From positions 1,922,001 through 1,986,000 of the forward strand of contig NZ_CP127295.1 in the NCBI RefSeq assembly GCF_030285665.1: a stretch of DNA of 64,000 nt, in the 5' to 3' direction. The stretch's first letter is position 1. Each line of letters opens with the position of its first letter. The stretch is from Amycolatopsis mongoliensis. GTDB lineage: Bacteria; Actinomycetota; Actinomycetes; Mycobacteriales; Pseudonocardiaceae. Made by a program: the position numbers and the translations under genes. This document shows positions 56,834 to 64,000 of this stretch, piece after piece. The notes beneath the pieces were generated by a model that saw only the letters and a list, made by a program, of their open reading frames with translations, was not told where the DNA came from and searched no databases.

Positions 56834-58882
56834 TCAGCTCGCTCGAGCGGCTCGCGACACGGATGACGGCCTAGGCGTCGATCCGGTGGCACCGTTGTGA
56901 GAAGGCGGCCCGCTCGTGGCTCCGTTGCCGGCAGGCGTGCCGGCGGCGGTCCCCACGTCCACTGACGGACCAGCAGTAGCTGCGGCTCCGTCGCCGGCAG
57001 GCGCCCCGGAGGCGACCGCAGATCCTGTGCCCACTGGCGGATTCGCAGTGGTAGCGCACCCGTTGCCGGCAGGCGCCCCGCCAACGGTCGCGCCACTGCC
57101 CGCAGGCGGCGAGCCCCCGGTACCGGCCGGTTGGCTTCCTGCACCCGCGGTCGGCTCGGCACCGGTGGCTGGGTCCCCAGCCACCGGTGTCGCCCACGCC
57201 TGCATGAGTTGGGCGTACCGCGCCGACCTGGCCAACAGGTCGGCATGGCGGCCCAGGGCGGTCTCGCGGCCGTCCATGACGAGGACGCGATCCGCGCGCA
57301 ATGCCGACGAAAGCCGGTGCGCGATCACCACCAGGACACCACCCCGCGCGGCGAAGGCCCGCTCCGCGCGGGCCTCCGACACCGGGTCGAGATGGGAGGT
57401 CGCTTCATCGAGGATCACGAACTCCGCCGAACTGGCGTAGACCCTGGCCAGCGCGAGCAACTGCGCTTCGCCCGCGGAGATGCCTTCGCCGCCGTGACCG
57501 ATCTCGGCGTCGAGACCACCGAGGCGCCGAAGCAACACGGCCGCGCCCACCGCGTCGACAGCGGCCGACAGCACGTCGTCCGAAGCTGACGACGCGAAGA
57601 GCCCGACGTTGTCCCGCACGGTTCCCGCGAAGACGTAGGCCTCCTGCGGGATCAGCGCCACGAGCTCGTGCCGAAGCGCCGCGGGCACGTCCCGGACCGG
57701 GACGCCGCCCAGCAGCACGCGGCCTTCCTGCGGCGTCAGCATCCCGGTCAGCAAGCCGGCCAATGTCGACTTGCCGATGCCACTCGGCCCGACGACGGCG
57801 AGGTGCTCCCCCGGCCGCAGGCCCAGGTCCAGCCCACGGACCACGGGCTCAGCCGTCGCGCCCCAGCCGAACGTGAGGCCACGAACCTCGACGTCAGTGC
57901 CGCGCGGGGTCGCCGTGCCGTCGGACACGACGGGCAGCTCGGCCGTCTCCGCCAGCCTGCGGAGTGCGACCAGCAGGCGCAGGACGACGGTGCCGGCCGT
58001 GGCTGCCAGGCCTCGGAGGGCCGGTTGCATCGTCGTGGCCAGGTAGACCAGCGCGCCGAGCGCGGCTCCCGCGGTCAGTTCGCCGCGCGCCACCAGGCCC
58101 GGCGCCAACGCCAGCGCGAGCAGCAACGGGACGAACCCGCCGAGCGAGATCACCAGGGCTCGGAGGGCGCTCGACCGCGCCACGCGGATCGCGGCCGTCG
58201 CCTGCTCGTCGACCGCGTCGTACATCGCCAGCGCGGCGATCGGCTCGGCGCCGCACGCCACGATGTCGCGCATCCCGGCCAGGGACGCGCCCGCCGTCGC
58301 GGCCGTGTGCTCGTCGGCCAGGGCGAGCGCGCGCTGGCGGCGAGCGAGAGAGGGAAGGAGGCAGACGAAGGCGACCAGCGAGACGACCACCGGCACCGCG
58401 ACCGGGATCACCAACGCGCCGGCGACCGTCACGAGGCCGGCGAGCGCGGAAGCCGTCGTCACCAGCATGCCGCGGGCTTGCACCAGCAGGCCGGCGGTCG
58501 CGTCGCGGACGACTTCGACGTGCTGGGTGATCCGGGCGACGCCGCTGGAGTCCGGCTGGTTGCGCGGCGGGGACTGGTCGTGCAGCACGCCACGGACGAC
58601 CGCCGTCACCAGGGCGTCACGCAGCGGCTCGACCACCTTGCCGAGTTGGTGCCACACCATCCGCGAGCCGAACGCGCCGAGCACGGCGGCGAGCCCGAAC
58701 AACGCCAGCCAGCCGAGGCCGGCCGCGGGGTCGCCGACCGAGAAGCCCCGGTCCACGGACAGCTCGACGAGCCGGCCCGAGAAGAAAGCAGGTACGCCTT
58801 CGAGCAGCGAACACATGAGCAGCACCACGCCGCCACGCCATTGCCCGGCGAGAGCGGACCAGTACAACCGGCGCAGGCTCAC
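56834..58882 (-). CDS. Lanthipeptide ABC exporter subunit 2 (RamB/AmfB-like) with repetitive C-terminus
   Basis: The product has 682 residues. Six membrane segments (about 1-310) and an ATPase domain follow: Walker A GPSGIGKST, signature ISAGEAQLLALAR (not the usual LSGGQ), Walker B EFVILDEATSHLD with the catalytic Glu. The last ~110 residues are a low-complexity Pro/Gly/Ala/Thr tail with repeated PAG-N/T/S-G units, unusual for ABC exporters. It overlaps the subunit 1 stop (GTGA). It pairs with the upstream subunit as an exporter for the lanthipeptide. Confidence 0.9.
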   Translation of the reverse strand: MSLRRLYWSALAGQWRGGVVLLMCSLLEGVPAFFSGRLVELSVDRGFSVGDPAAGLGWLALFGLAAVLGAFGSRMVWHQLGKVVEPLRDALVTAVVRGVLHDQSPPRNQPDSSGVARITQHVEVVRDATAGLLVQARGMLVTTASALAGLVTVAGALVIPVAVPVVVSLVAFVCLLPSLARRQRALALADEHTAATAGASLAGMRDIVACGAEPIAALAMYDAVDEQATAAIRVARSSALRALVISLGGFVPLLLALALAPGLVARGELTAGAALGALVYLATTMQPALRGLAATAGTVVLRLLVALRRLAETAELPVVSDGTATPRGTDVEVRGLTFGWGATAEPVVRGLDLGLRPGEHLAVVGPSGIGKSTLAGLLTGMLTPQEGRVLLGGVPVRDVPAALRHELVALIPQEAYVFAGTVRDNVGLFASSASDDVLSAAVDAVGAAVLLRRLGGLDAEIGHGGEGISAGEAQLLALARVYASSAEFVILDEATSHLDPVSEARAERAFAARGGVLVVIAHRLSSALRADRVLVMDGRETALGRHADLLARSARYAQLMQAWATPVAGDPATGAEPTAGAGSQPAGTGGSPPAGSGATVGGAPAGNGCATTANPPVGTGSAVASGAPAGDGAAATAGPSVDVGTAAGTPAGNGATSGPPSHNGATGSTPRPSSVSRAARAS

Positions 58883-60543
58883 GCGTCCTCCGTGAAGACA
58901 CCCCGGTAGCCGGGCTCCTGCCAGAGCGCGGCGTGCGGGGCCACCGCGCGGATCCGGCCCTCCTCGAGCCAGGCCACCAGGTCGGCGCGGGCGGCGGTGC
59001 CCGCCCGGTGGGTCACGACGACGCGGGTGCGGCCGGGCAGCGCGCCGGCCACAGCGCGCTCGACGGCGGCCTCGGTAACCGTGTCGAGGCTGGCCGTGGC
59101 GTCGTCGAAGATCAGGACGCGCGGGTTGTGCACGATCGCGCGGGCCAGACCGAGCCGCTGGGCTTCGCCGCCCGAAAGCGGCGTCTCGGACAGCGGCGTG
59201 TGGTAGCCGTCGGGCAGGCGGACGACGACCTCGTCGACCTGCGCGGTCCGGCACGCGTTGCGAACGGCGGACTCGCCGGCCCAGGAGCCGTAGCCGACCG
59301 CGTCCGCGACCGTGGCGCCGAGCAGCGCGGGCCGTTCGAAGGCGTAGCCGATGACGGCGCGCAACTCCTCGCGGCGGATGCGCTCGAGCGGACGGCCGTC
59401 GAGCAGGACCTGACCTTCGTCGGGCGTGATCAGTCCGCCGAGCACACCGGCCAGCGCGGACTTGCCCGCGCCCGACCGGCCGACGACCGCGAGGAAGGTC
59501 CCACCGTCGATGCGCAGGTCGATCTCCGCCAGTGCGCCCGTGACGCCGACGTGGCGGAGTTCGACGGTGCCGTCGCCGGACAGGAGCGGGAGCTTGCCGG
59601 GCACGGGTTCGGGCTCGTCGAGGACCTCGACGAGCCGTTCGGCGCAGCCGCGCGCCCGGGACAGCATGGTGAGCAGCGGGATCTGGGTGACCAGGCCGAG
59701 GCCGAGCGCCACGTAGCCGAGCGTGGCCACGACGTCGCCGACGCTGAGCCGGCCCGCGAGGACGCCGAAGCCGGCTGCGGCCAGCACGGAGATTTCCACG
59801 GCCGGCGTCAGCAGGCCGGCGCGCCAGACCATCCGCGCCTGGGTGCGCCAGAGGCCCTGTCCGGCGAGCGTCAGCTTCGGCAGGGGACGCAGGACCCGTT
59901 CGGCCTCGCGGTCGGCGGTGCCGGACGCGGCGATGGTGCGGAGGCCGGCGACCGCGTCGACCATCCGGGCCGCGAGCTCACCGGAGACCCGCTGGTAGGT
60001 GAGGACGTCGTCGGCGGTGCGGCGGAGATGGCTGCGGGCGAGCAGCAGGGCGAACGGGATGCTGCCCAGGAAGACGAGCGCCAGGCGCCAGTCCAGGAGG
60101 GCGAGCAGGACGACCGCGCCGGTCGAGATGACCAGCATCGAGCCGCACTGGATGATGATCGTGACGATGCCACCGGCACCGACGCAGTCGCCGGTGAGGC
60201 GGCTGATCGCGTCGCCCTCGGCGAAGCGCGAACGGGTGCCGAACGCGAAGAGCTTGTCGGAGACCGTGCGGCGCAGCCATGCGGACGCCGTCGCGGTGAC
60301 GCGGGTGGTCAGGATGCCACCCACGACGTCGGCCGCGATCTCCGCGCCGCCGACGAGCAGCAGCCAGGAGACTTCGGGCCAGCTCCGGCGGCCCGCGACA
60401 ACGCTGTCGACCGCTGCCGCGAGCGCGCCGGGAAGGAGCAGACCGGCCGCGGTGGCGACCAACGCGGTACCCACGACGGCGGCCAGCCGGGGACGATCGA
60501 GACCGGCCACCCTGGCCAGCAACCGATCGGCGGGGCCGCGCAT
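58879..60543 (-). CDS. Lanthipeptide ABC exporter subunit 1 (RamA/AmfA-like)
   Basis: The product has 554 residues with six membrane segments and an ATPase domain: Walker A GRSGAGKSA, signature LSGGEAQRLGLARAI, Walker B RVLIFDDATASLD, where Asp replaces the usual catalytic Glu. With subunit 2 it would form an asymmetric heterodimer with one competent ATP site. The ATG at 60543 has GGAG 4-5 nt upstream. Two hairpins lie between it and the precursor gene. Confidence 0.9.
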   Translation of the reverse strand: MRGPADRLLARVAGLDRPRLAAVVGTALVATAAGLLLPGALAAAVDSVVAGRRSWPEVSWLLLVGGAEIAADVVGGILTTRVTATASAWLRRTVSDKLFAFGTRSRFAEGDAISRLTGDCVGAGGIVTIIIQCGSMLVISTGAVVLLALLDWRLALVFLGSIPFALLLARSHLRRTADDVLTYQRVSGELAARMVDAVAGLRTIAASGTADREAERVLRPLPKLTLAGQGLWRTQARMVWRAGLLTPAVEISVLAAAGFGVLAGRLSVGDVVATLGYVALGLGLVTQIPLLTMLSRARGCAERLVEVLDEPEPVPGKLPLLSGDGTVELRHVGVTGALAEIDLRIDGGTFLAVVGRSGAGKSALAGVLGGLITPDEGQVLLDGRPLERIRREELRAVIGYAFERPALLGATVADAVGYGSWAGESAVRNACRTAQVDEVVVRLPDGYHTPLSETPLSGGEAQRLGLARAIVHNPRVLIFDDATASLDTVTEAAVERAVAGALPGRTRVVVTHRAGTAARADLVAWLEEGRIRAVAPHAALWQEPGYRGVFTEDA

Positions 60544-60560
60544 CTCACTCCTTCGGACGA

Positions 60561-60580
60561 GGTACCGCCGAGGCGGTACC
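60561..60580. promoter_or_regulatory. Perfect 9-bp palindrome before the exporter gene
   Basis: GGTACCGCC-GA-GGCGGTACC ends 18 nt upstream of the ABC subunit 1 start. It could fold in the mRNA or act as an operator. Confidence 0.55.
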
Positions 60581-60594
60581 GGGGCCACAATGAA

Positions 60595-60635
60595 GGTGCG
60601 GGAGCGGCGCACTTGGCCTGTGCCGCTCCCGCACC
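60595..60635 (-). terminator. Attenuator-like hairpin after the lanthipeptide precursor
   Basis: GGTGCGGGAGCGGC and GCCGCTCCCGCACC pair over 14 bp with a 13-nt loop. On the minus strand it begins 36 nt after the precursor stop. No T-run follows, so it may only reduce read-through into the exporter genes. Confidence 0.75.
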
Positions 60636-60671
60636 GTTCACCTAGGCACTACTTGCCGGCGATCCGCCAGG

Positions 60672-60815
60672 TCAGTGGCAGGTCAGCAGGCTGATGGTGC
60701 TGTCGGCGCAGGAGGCGAGCAGGCTCAGGTTCGACGTGCCGCCGCCACCGCCACCGTGGCCGCCGTCGAGCACCTCGGGAGTCTCCATGGCCTGCAGCTC
60801 CAGAACGAGTTCCAT
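60672..60815 (-). CDS. Class III lanthipeptide precursor, SapB/AmfS-like
   Basis: The product has 47 residues. The leader starts MELVLELQAMETPEV, and LELQ is the conserved leader box of RamS/AmfS peptides. A Gly-rich linker (GGHGGGGGG) follows. The core is TSNLSLLASC and ADSTISLLTCH, two rings: S-T-I-S-L-L-T-C fits S-x2-S-x3-C for labionin or lanthionine, and S-N-L-S-L-L-A-S-C has one extra residue. AAGGA lies 5 nt upstream. It starts 35 nt after the synthetase stop. The peptide is probably a surfactant morphogen for aerial growth. Confidence 0.9.
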   Translation of the reverse strand: MELVLELQAMETPEVLDGGHGGGGGGTSNLSLLASCADSTISLLTCH

Positions 60816-60850
60816 CGTGTTCCTTCTTTCTCTTCTTTGGATTCCGCCGG

Positions 60851-63415
60851 TCAACGACCGGTGGTCTGGGGGGACGGCGTGCTGCCCAGGAAGGGCAGCA
60901 CCTCCTTGCCGTCCAGGAGGGCGGCGAGCGCGAGGAGGATCCCCGCACTGCCGGTCTTGAGGTCCATCGACAGACGCAGCAGCTGGTTGCCGGGGAAGGC
61001 GAGGCCGCCCTTGAACGGCACCGCGTACCAGGCCAGCCGCGCCAGGTGCAGGTCGATCGCCGCGCGGATCGGCGGCTCCGGGTCCGGGTCCATGCCCAGC
61101 GCCACCGCGAGCCCGCACCGGCCGTAGAGCAGGCCGGGGTGGATGACGAACTCGCCGCGGCACGATTCGCGCAGCGCGGGCAGGCTTTCGCAGGCTTCGG
61201 CGTCCGGGCGGTGCCGCGCCAGCTGCTCGGTGACCAGGAGGATCCCGCCGCTGCCGATGCCGACATAAGGCAACGTACGAGCCGCGCCGTCGCGGACCTG
61301 CAGCGAGCCGTCGTCGGACTCGACGCACTCTTCGAGGTCACGGCACAACGCCTGGTCGGCGAAGGACAGCCACGCCGGTTCGCCGGTGCGCTCGAAGAGC
61401 CGGACGAACAGCAGCGCGGGTCCGGACCAGCCGGACAGCAGGCCGGCGCGGGCGAAGTTCCCCGGGGGCGTGGCCGTCTCCAGCGATTCGGCCAGCCGGA
61501 CGGCCGTGCTCAGGGCCTGGCGGCCGAACTCGTTGTCCTGGCGGACCGTCGCGAAGTGCAGCATGGTCAGCCCGATGCCGGCCAGGCCACCTTCCAGCGC
61601 GTGGTCGGTCGTCTGCTCGACGAGCCTCGCGGACGACGCCAGCAGCTTGGTCGCCTCGTCGTGGTGACCGAAGTTCTCCAGCACGTAAGCGATGCCGTAG
61701 CTGCCGTCGTAGAACCCGGGCCGGGTCGGCGGCTCACGGCGGACCGAGTCGATCAGCCAGCGCTCGTGTTCGGGGAACCGGCCGGCGCCGATGACGTCGA
61801 GGGCGTGCAGCACGCCCGCGGCACCGACGCCGAAACAGGCGCCGCCGACCCGGAACTGCTCGATGTCACCGGGGAACAGCCGGTCCTGGCGCTCGGGCGT
61901 CGCGCTGGCCAGGATCGCTTCGGCGATCTGCTTGCGGACCAGCGGCCAGTCGGGCTTCTCCTGGTCGAGCTCCGTGTGGACCGGTGCCGGCTCCGCGGGA
62001 GCGTCACGCGGGGCCAGCACCGCGACTGCGGCGTCCGCGTACCCCCGGGGCAGTGCGAACCGGCGTTCGACGAAGTCGGCGATACCGCGCAGCTTCGCCG
62101 GCGCGAGCTCCGTCAGCTGCGAGAGCGGAAGGAACAGCCACAGCCGCAACGCCGCGATCGCGTGCTCGTCGATCTCGAAGCCGGTGCGGTCGGCCGGGGC
62201 GCGGAACCCGGGGGCGCCCAGCGCCGGGCGGTCGCCGGACTCGACGTCGAAGGCCATCTCGAAGTCGATCAGGGAGATCCGGCCGTCGTCGTCCTCGTCG
62301 ATGAGGATGTTCAGCGGGTGCAGGTCGCCGAAGACGACACCGCGGGCGTGGATCGCCTCGACCGTCTCCTCGACCCGGGCGACGACGTCGAGCGCGCGCC
62401 GGGCGTAGGCGGCGAGGTCCGCGTCGGTCGTGTCGCGCCTGGTCAGCGGGTAGTTGCGGGCCAGCCAGTTGCCCAGCGAATTGCCCGGCATGTACTCCAT
62501 GGCCAGGTAGTGGTGCTCCCAGACCGTGAAGTGCTCGAAGACGCGCGGCACGCCGGGGACGTCGTTCAGCCGGTCGAGCACCTCGTGTTCGCGGCGCAGC
62601 CGTTCGACGGCGTCGATGCGCGCCTTGTCGAGGCCGGCGTGCGGACGGGCTTCCTTGAGGACGACCTCTTCGCCGCCCGCCTTGGGGTCGGCGAGGTAGA
62701 CGCCGCCACCGTTGGAGAAGTGCAGGGAGCGCGTCACCTGGTAGGGGAACTGGGCCGGGTCGCCGCCCTTGCGCGCGGCGACGCTGCTCTGCAGGCAGGC
62801 CGGAATCTTCACCCAGTCGGGGACGGAGAACGTCGGTTCCCGCTTGTCGGGAACCAGCCGGCCATCCGGCTTGCGGATCGCCAGGACGCGGTTGCCGTCG
62901 TGTTCGACCCACTGTTCGGCGAAACCGCCGTAACGGACGTAGAGTGGCCCGTCGCCGTATCTGAGGTCGCTCAGGATATAGGCACCGTGCTCGCCGTCGA
63001 GCCGAACCGCCAGATCTTCGAGAACGCGCCCCAACTCGTCTTCGTCAGCCGGATAAATGGTGATGAGCTTGGCGCTGCCGTCACGGGGGGCGTATTTCGA
63101 ATTCCGGGCGAGCAGGATCATCAGCGAGCGGAGGTGCTTGTAGGAGATCCGGCGCTCGATACAGTACTCGTGCACCTGCACGAGCACGCGCCGGGCGTTG
63201 TCCAGACCGGCGGAAACGTGGATTTTCCAACCCTGGCCGGGAAGTTGGCGACCCTCCGGACGCAGCGACCGCCAAACTCCGCGATCACCGGTGATCCAGC
63301 CGGAGGCCGGCGCCGGCAGCGCCTGGGCAAAATCGTCGACCGGCGCGCCGATTTCCTGTTGTTCGTCGTAGAACAACGGATCGGCGAAGCAAAATGCTTC
63401 GTAGCGCAGGTCCAT
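60851..63415 (-). CDS. Class III lanthipeptide synthetase LanKC (RamC/AmfT-like)
   Basis: The product has 854 residues in three parts. The N-terminal lyase-like domain has KIHVSAGLDNARRVL and KLITIYPADE. The Ser/Thr kinase domain (about 225-490) has EEVVLKEARPHAG, GVVFGDLHPLNILI and LIDFEMAFD (DFE for DFG). The C-terminal LanC-like cyclase domain lacks the zinc-binding Cys-Cys-His set, as in other class III enzymes. It phosphorylates, dehydrates and cyclises the precursor. The ATG at 63415 has GGAGGGG 8 nt upstream. It is followed by the precursor gene. Confidence 0.95.
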   Translation of the reverse strand: MDLRYEAFCFADPLFYDEQQEIGAPVDDFAQALPAPASGWITGDRGVWRSLRPEGRQLPGQGWKIHVSAGLDNARRVLVQVHEYCIERRISYKHLRSLMILLARNSKYAPRDGSAKLITIYPADEDELGRVLEDLAVRLDGEHGAYILSDLRYGDGPLYVRYGGFAEQWVEHDGNRVLAIRKPDGRLVPDKREPTFSVPDWVKIPACLQSSVAARKGGDPAQFPYQVTRSLHFSNGGGVYLADPKAGGEEVVLKEARPHAGLDKARIDAVERLRREHEVLDRLNDVPGVPRVFEHFTVWEHHYLAMEYMPGNSLGNWLARNYPLTRRDTTDADLAAYARRALDVVARVEETVEAIHARGVVFGDLHPLNILIDEDDDGRISLIDFEMAFDVESGDRPALGAPGFRAPADRTGFEIDEHAIAALRLWLFLPLSQLTELAPAKLRGIADFVERRFALPRGYADAAVAVLAPRDAPAEPAPVHTELDQEKPDWPLVRKQIAEAILASATPERQDRLFPGDIEQFRVGGACFGVGAAGVLHALDVIGAGRFPEHERWLIDSVRREPPTRPGFYDGSYGIAYVLENFGHHDEATKLLASSARLVEQTTDHALEGGLAGIGLTMLHFATVRQDNEFGRQALSTAVRLAESLETATPPGNFARAGLLSGWSGPALLFVRLFERTGEPAWLSFADQALCRDLEECVESDDGSLQVRDGAARTLPYVGIGSGGILLVTEQLARHRPDAEACESLPALRESCRGEFVIHPGLLYGRCGLAVALGMDPDPEPPIRAAIDLHLARLAWYAVPFKGGLAFPGNQLLRLSMDLKTGSAGILLALAALLDGKEVLPFLGSTPSPQTTGR

Positions 63416-63864
63416 CGAAGATACCCCTCCATGCGTTCCCCCGGGCACCTCAGCTCCGGGGACGAGGAATATTCCCCCATGCCGGACAGCCCCGCGCCTA
63501 TCCGCCAACCCGGGGGTTCAACTGGGCTATCCGAGGTAGGCGAAACGGGCACATACCAGTCGGTAGCCGAACCCAGCGTGATTCTTGGCCGATTGCCAAC
63601 CACTCTGTCGGGGTGTAACACGAAGCCTTTTACAACATTCCCGCAGGTCCACACCAGGATAACACGGAATAAACCACCGAATTGGCACGATGCCATCAAC
63701 ACCTTCTGGTGATCAATTCACCTGGTGCGACCACACCTCGTTGATCCGGGAAGTCCACTGTGGAGCGATCCGGGTGGTCCACGCCACGCCCGCGGCACCT
63801 CGGCGGACGGACCTGCCGGTACTACGGAGTAAGTTGGCGTCCGGCGGACCGGAAGGAGGAACGG
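63416..63864. other. 449-bp promoter region between the lanthipeptide locus and a membrane protein gene
   Basis: Part of this region (about 63590-63720) is clearly less GC-rich than the rest of the window. It should carry the lanKC promoter on the minus strand. A GTCCACTGTGGAG palindrome-like word lies at 63753-63765. No RamR gene is found, and no clear repeat of a regulator site was seen. Confidence 0.6.
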
Positions 63865-64000
63865 GTGATCTTCGGATTCGCCGTGACGGTCGCCGTTGCG
63901 GCCACGCTCGTCGCGCTCTGGAGCTTCGTCCAGTCGGCCCGCAACCGGCTGCCGGACAACCCGCTCCTGATCGGGATCGCGGTCGTCGAGGTCCTGCTGG
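63865..64000 (+). CDS. Membrane protein (N-terminus only, cut by window edge)
   Basis: The GTG at 63865 has GGAGGA 5 nt upstream and opens MIFGFAVTVAVAATLVALWS, a membrane segment, then FVQSARNRLPDNPLL and the start of a second segment. The gene runs past the window end. No family is recognised from this part. Confidence 0.75.
   Translation, partial: MIFGFAVTVAVAATLVALWSFVQSARNRLPDNPLLIGIAVVEVLL

Noticed and set aside
61046..63712. Long plus-strand open frame opposite the lanthipeptide synthetase
   Set aside because: The minus-strand product has all LanKC motifs; the plus-strand frame has none.

Overview
The window is about 64 kb of very GC-rich chromosomal DNA with dense gene packing, ATGA/GTGA stop-start overlaps and frequent GTG and TTG starts. 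The gene content (GlnX-GlnH-PknG signalling genes, SigE-type sigma factor, DUF397 and DUF5753 proteins, tandem PF04672 methyltransferases, a SapB-like class III lanthipeptide locus) points to a filamentous actinomycete. Amycolatopsis or a close relative in the Pseudonocardiaceae is my best guess. No phage, integrase, insertion sequence or CRISPR array was seen.

Layout, left to right. 1-5.5 kb: small catabolic units with visible operators: a truncated PLP deaminase gene, an amidase/TetR/DUF2236 operon, and a CGNR zinc-finger regulator divergent from a fluoroacetate-dehalogenase-like hydrolase. 5.5-9.0 kb: an unrecognised four-gene secreted/membrane operon. 9-13.5 kb: small proteins, three methyltransferase genes and an XRE regulator. 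13.7-26.8 kb: metabolic and signalling genes (metallo-hydrolase, 6-phosphogluconate dehydrogenase, Clp-N/HTH protein, FAD reductase, a MetE-like/NIPSNAP/IclR operon, nucleobase permease, rhomboid-like protein, PAS-GGDEF-EAL protein, arylamine N-acetyltransferase). 27.2-29.0 kb: a methyltransferase gene and a P450 gene, each with one apparent frameshift. 30.2-30.6 kb: tRNA-Glu, tRNA-Asp and tRNA-Phe. 31-38 kb: a structured non-coding stretch, a cold-shock gene, an L,D-transpeptidase, an ECF sigma/putative anti-sigma pair and an MFS transporter.

From 51.5 down to 39.0 kb one long minus-strand run carries acoX-acoA-acoB-acoC (acetoin dehydrogenase system), a LiaF-like membrane protein, a GAF regulator and an orphan histidine kinase, then glnX-glnH-pknG. 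The last three form the amino-acid-sensing module that in mycobacteria controls 2-oxoglutarate dehydrogenase flux through PknG. From 52 to 56.6 kb lie a copper chaperone, a second cold-shock gene, a ThDP enzyme, and a divergent hydroxyacid-oxoacid transhydrogenase with a hotdog thioesterase.

The right end (56.8-63.4 kb) is a compact class III lanthipeptide locus in the order synthetase, precursor, ABC exporter subunit 1, ABC exporter subunit 2. It resembles ramCSAB/amfTSBA but no ramR-type regulator is present. Convergent gene ends are commonly closed by perfect inverted repeats, several of which look like one recurring hairpin family.
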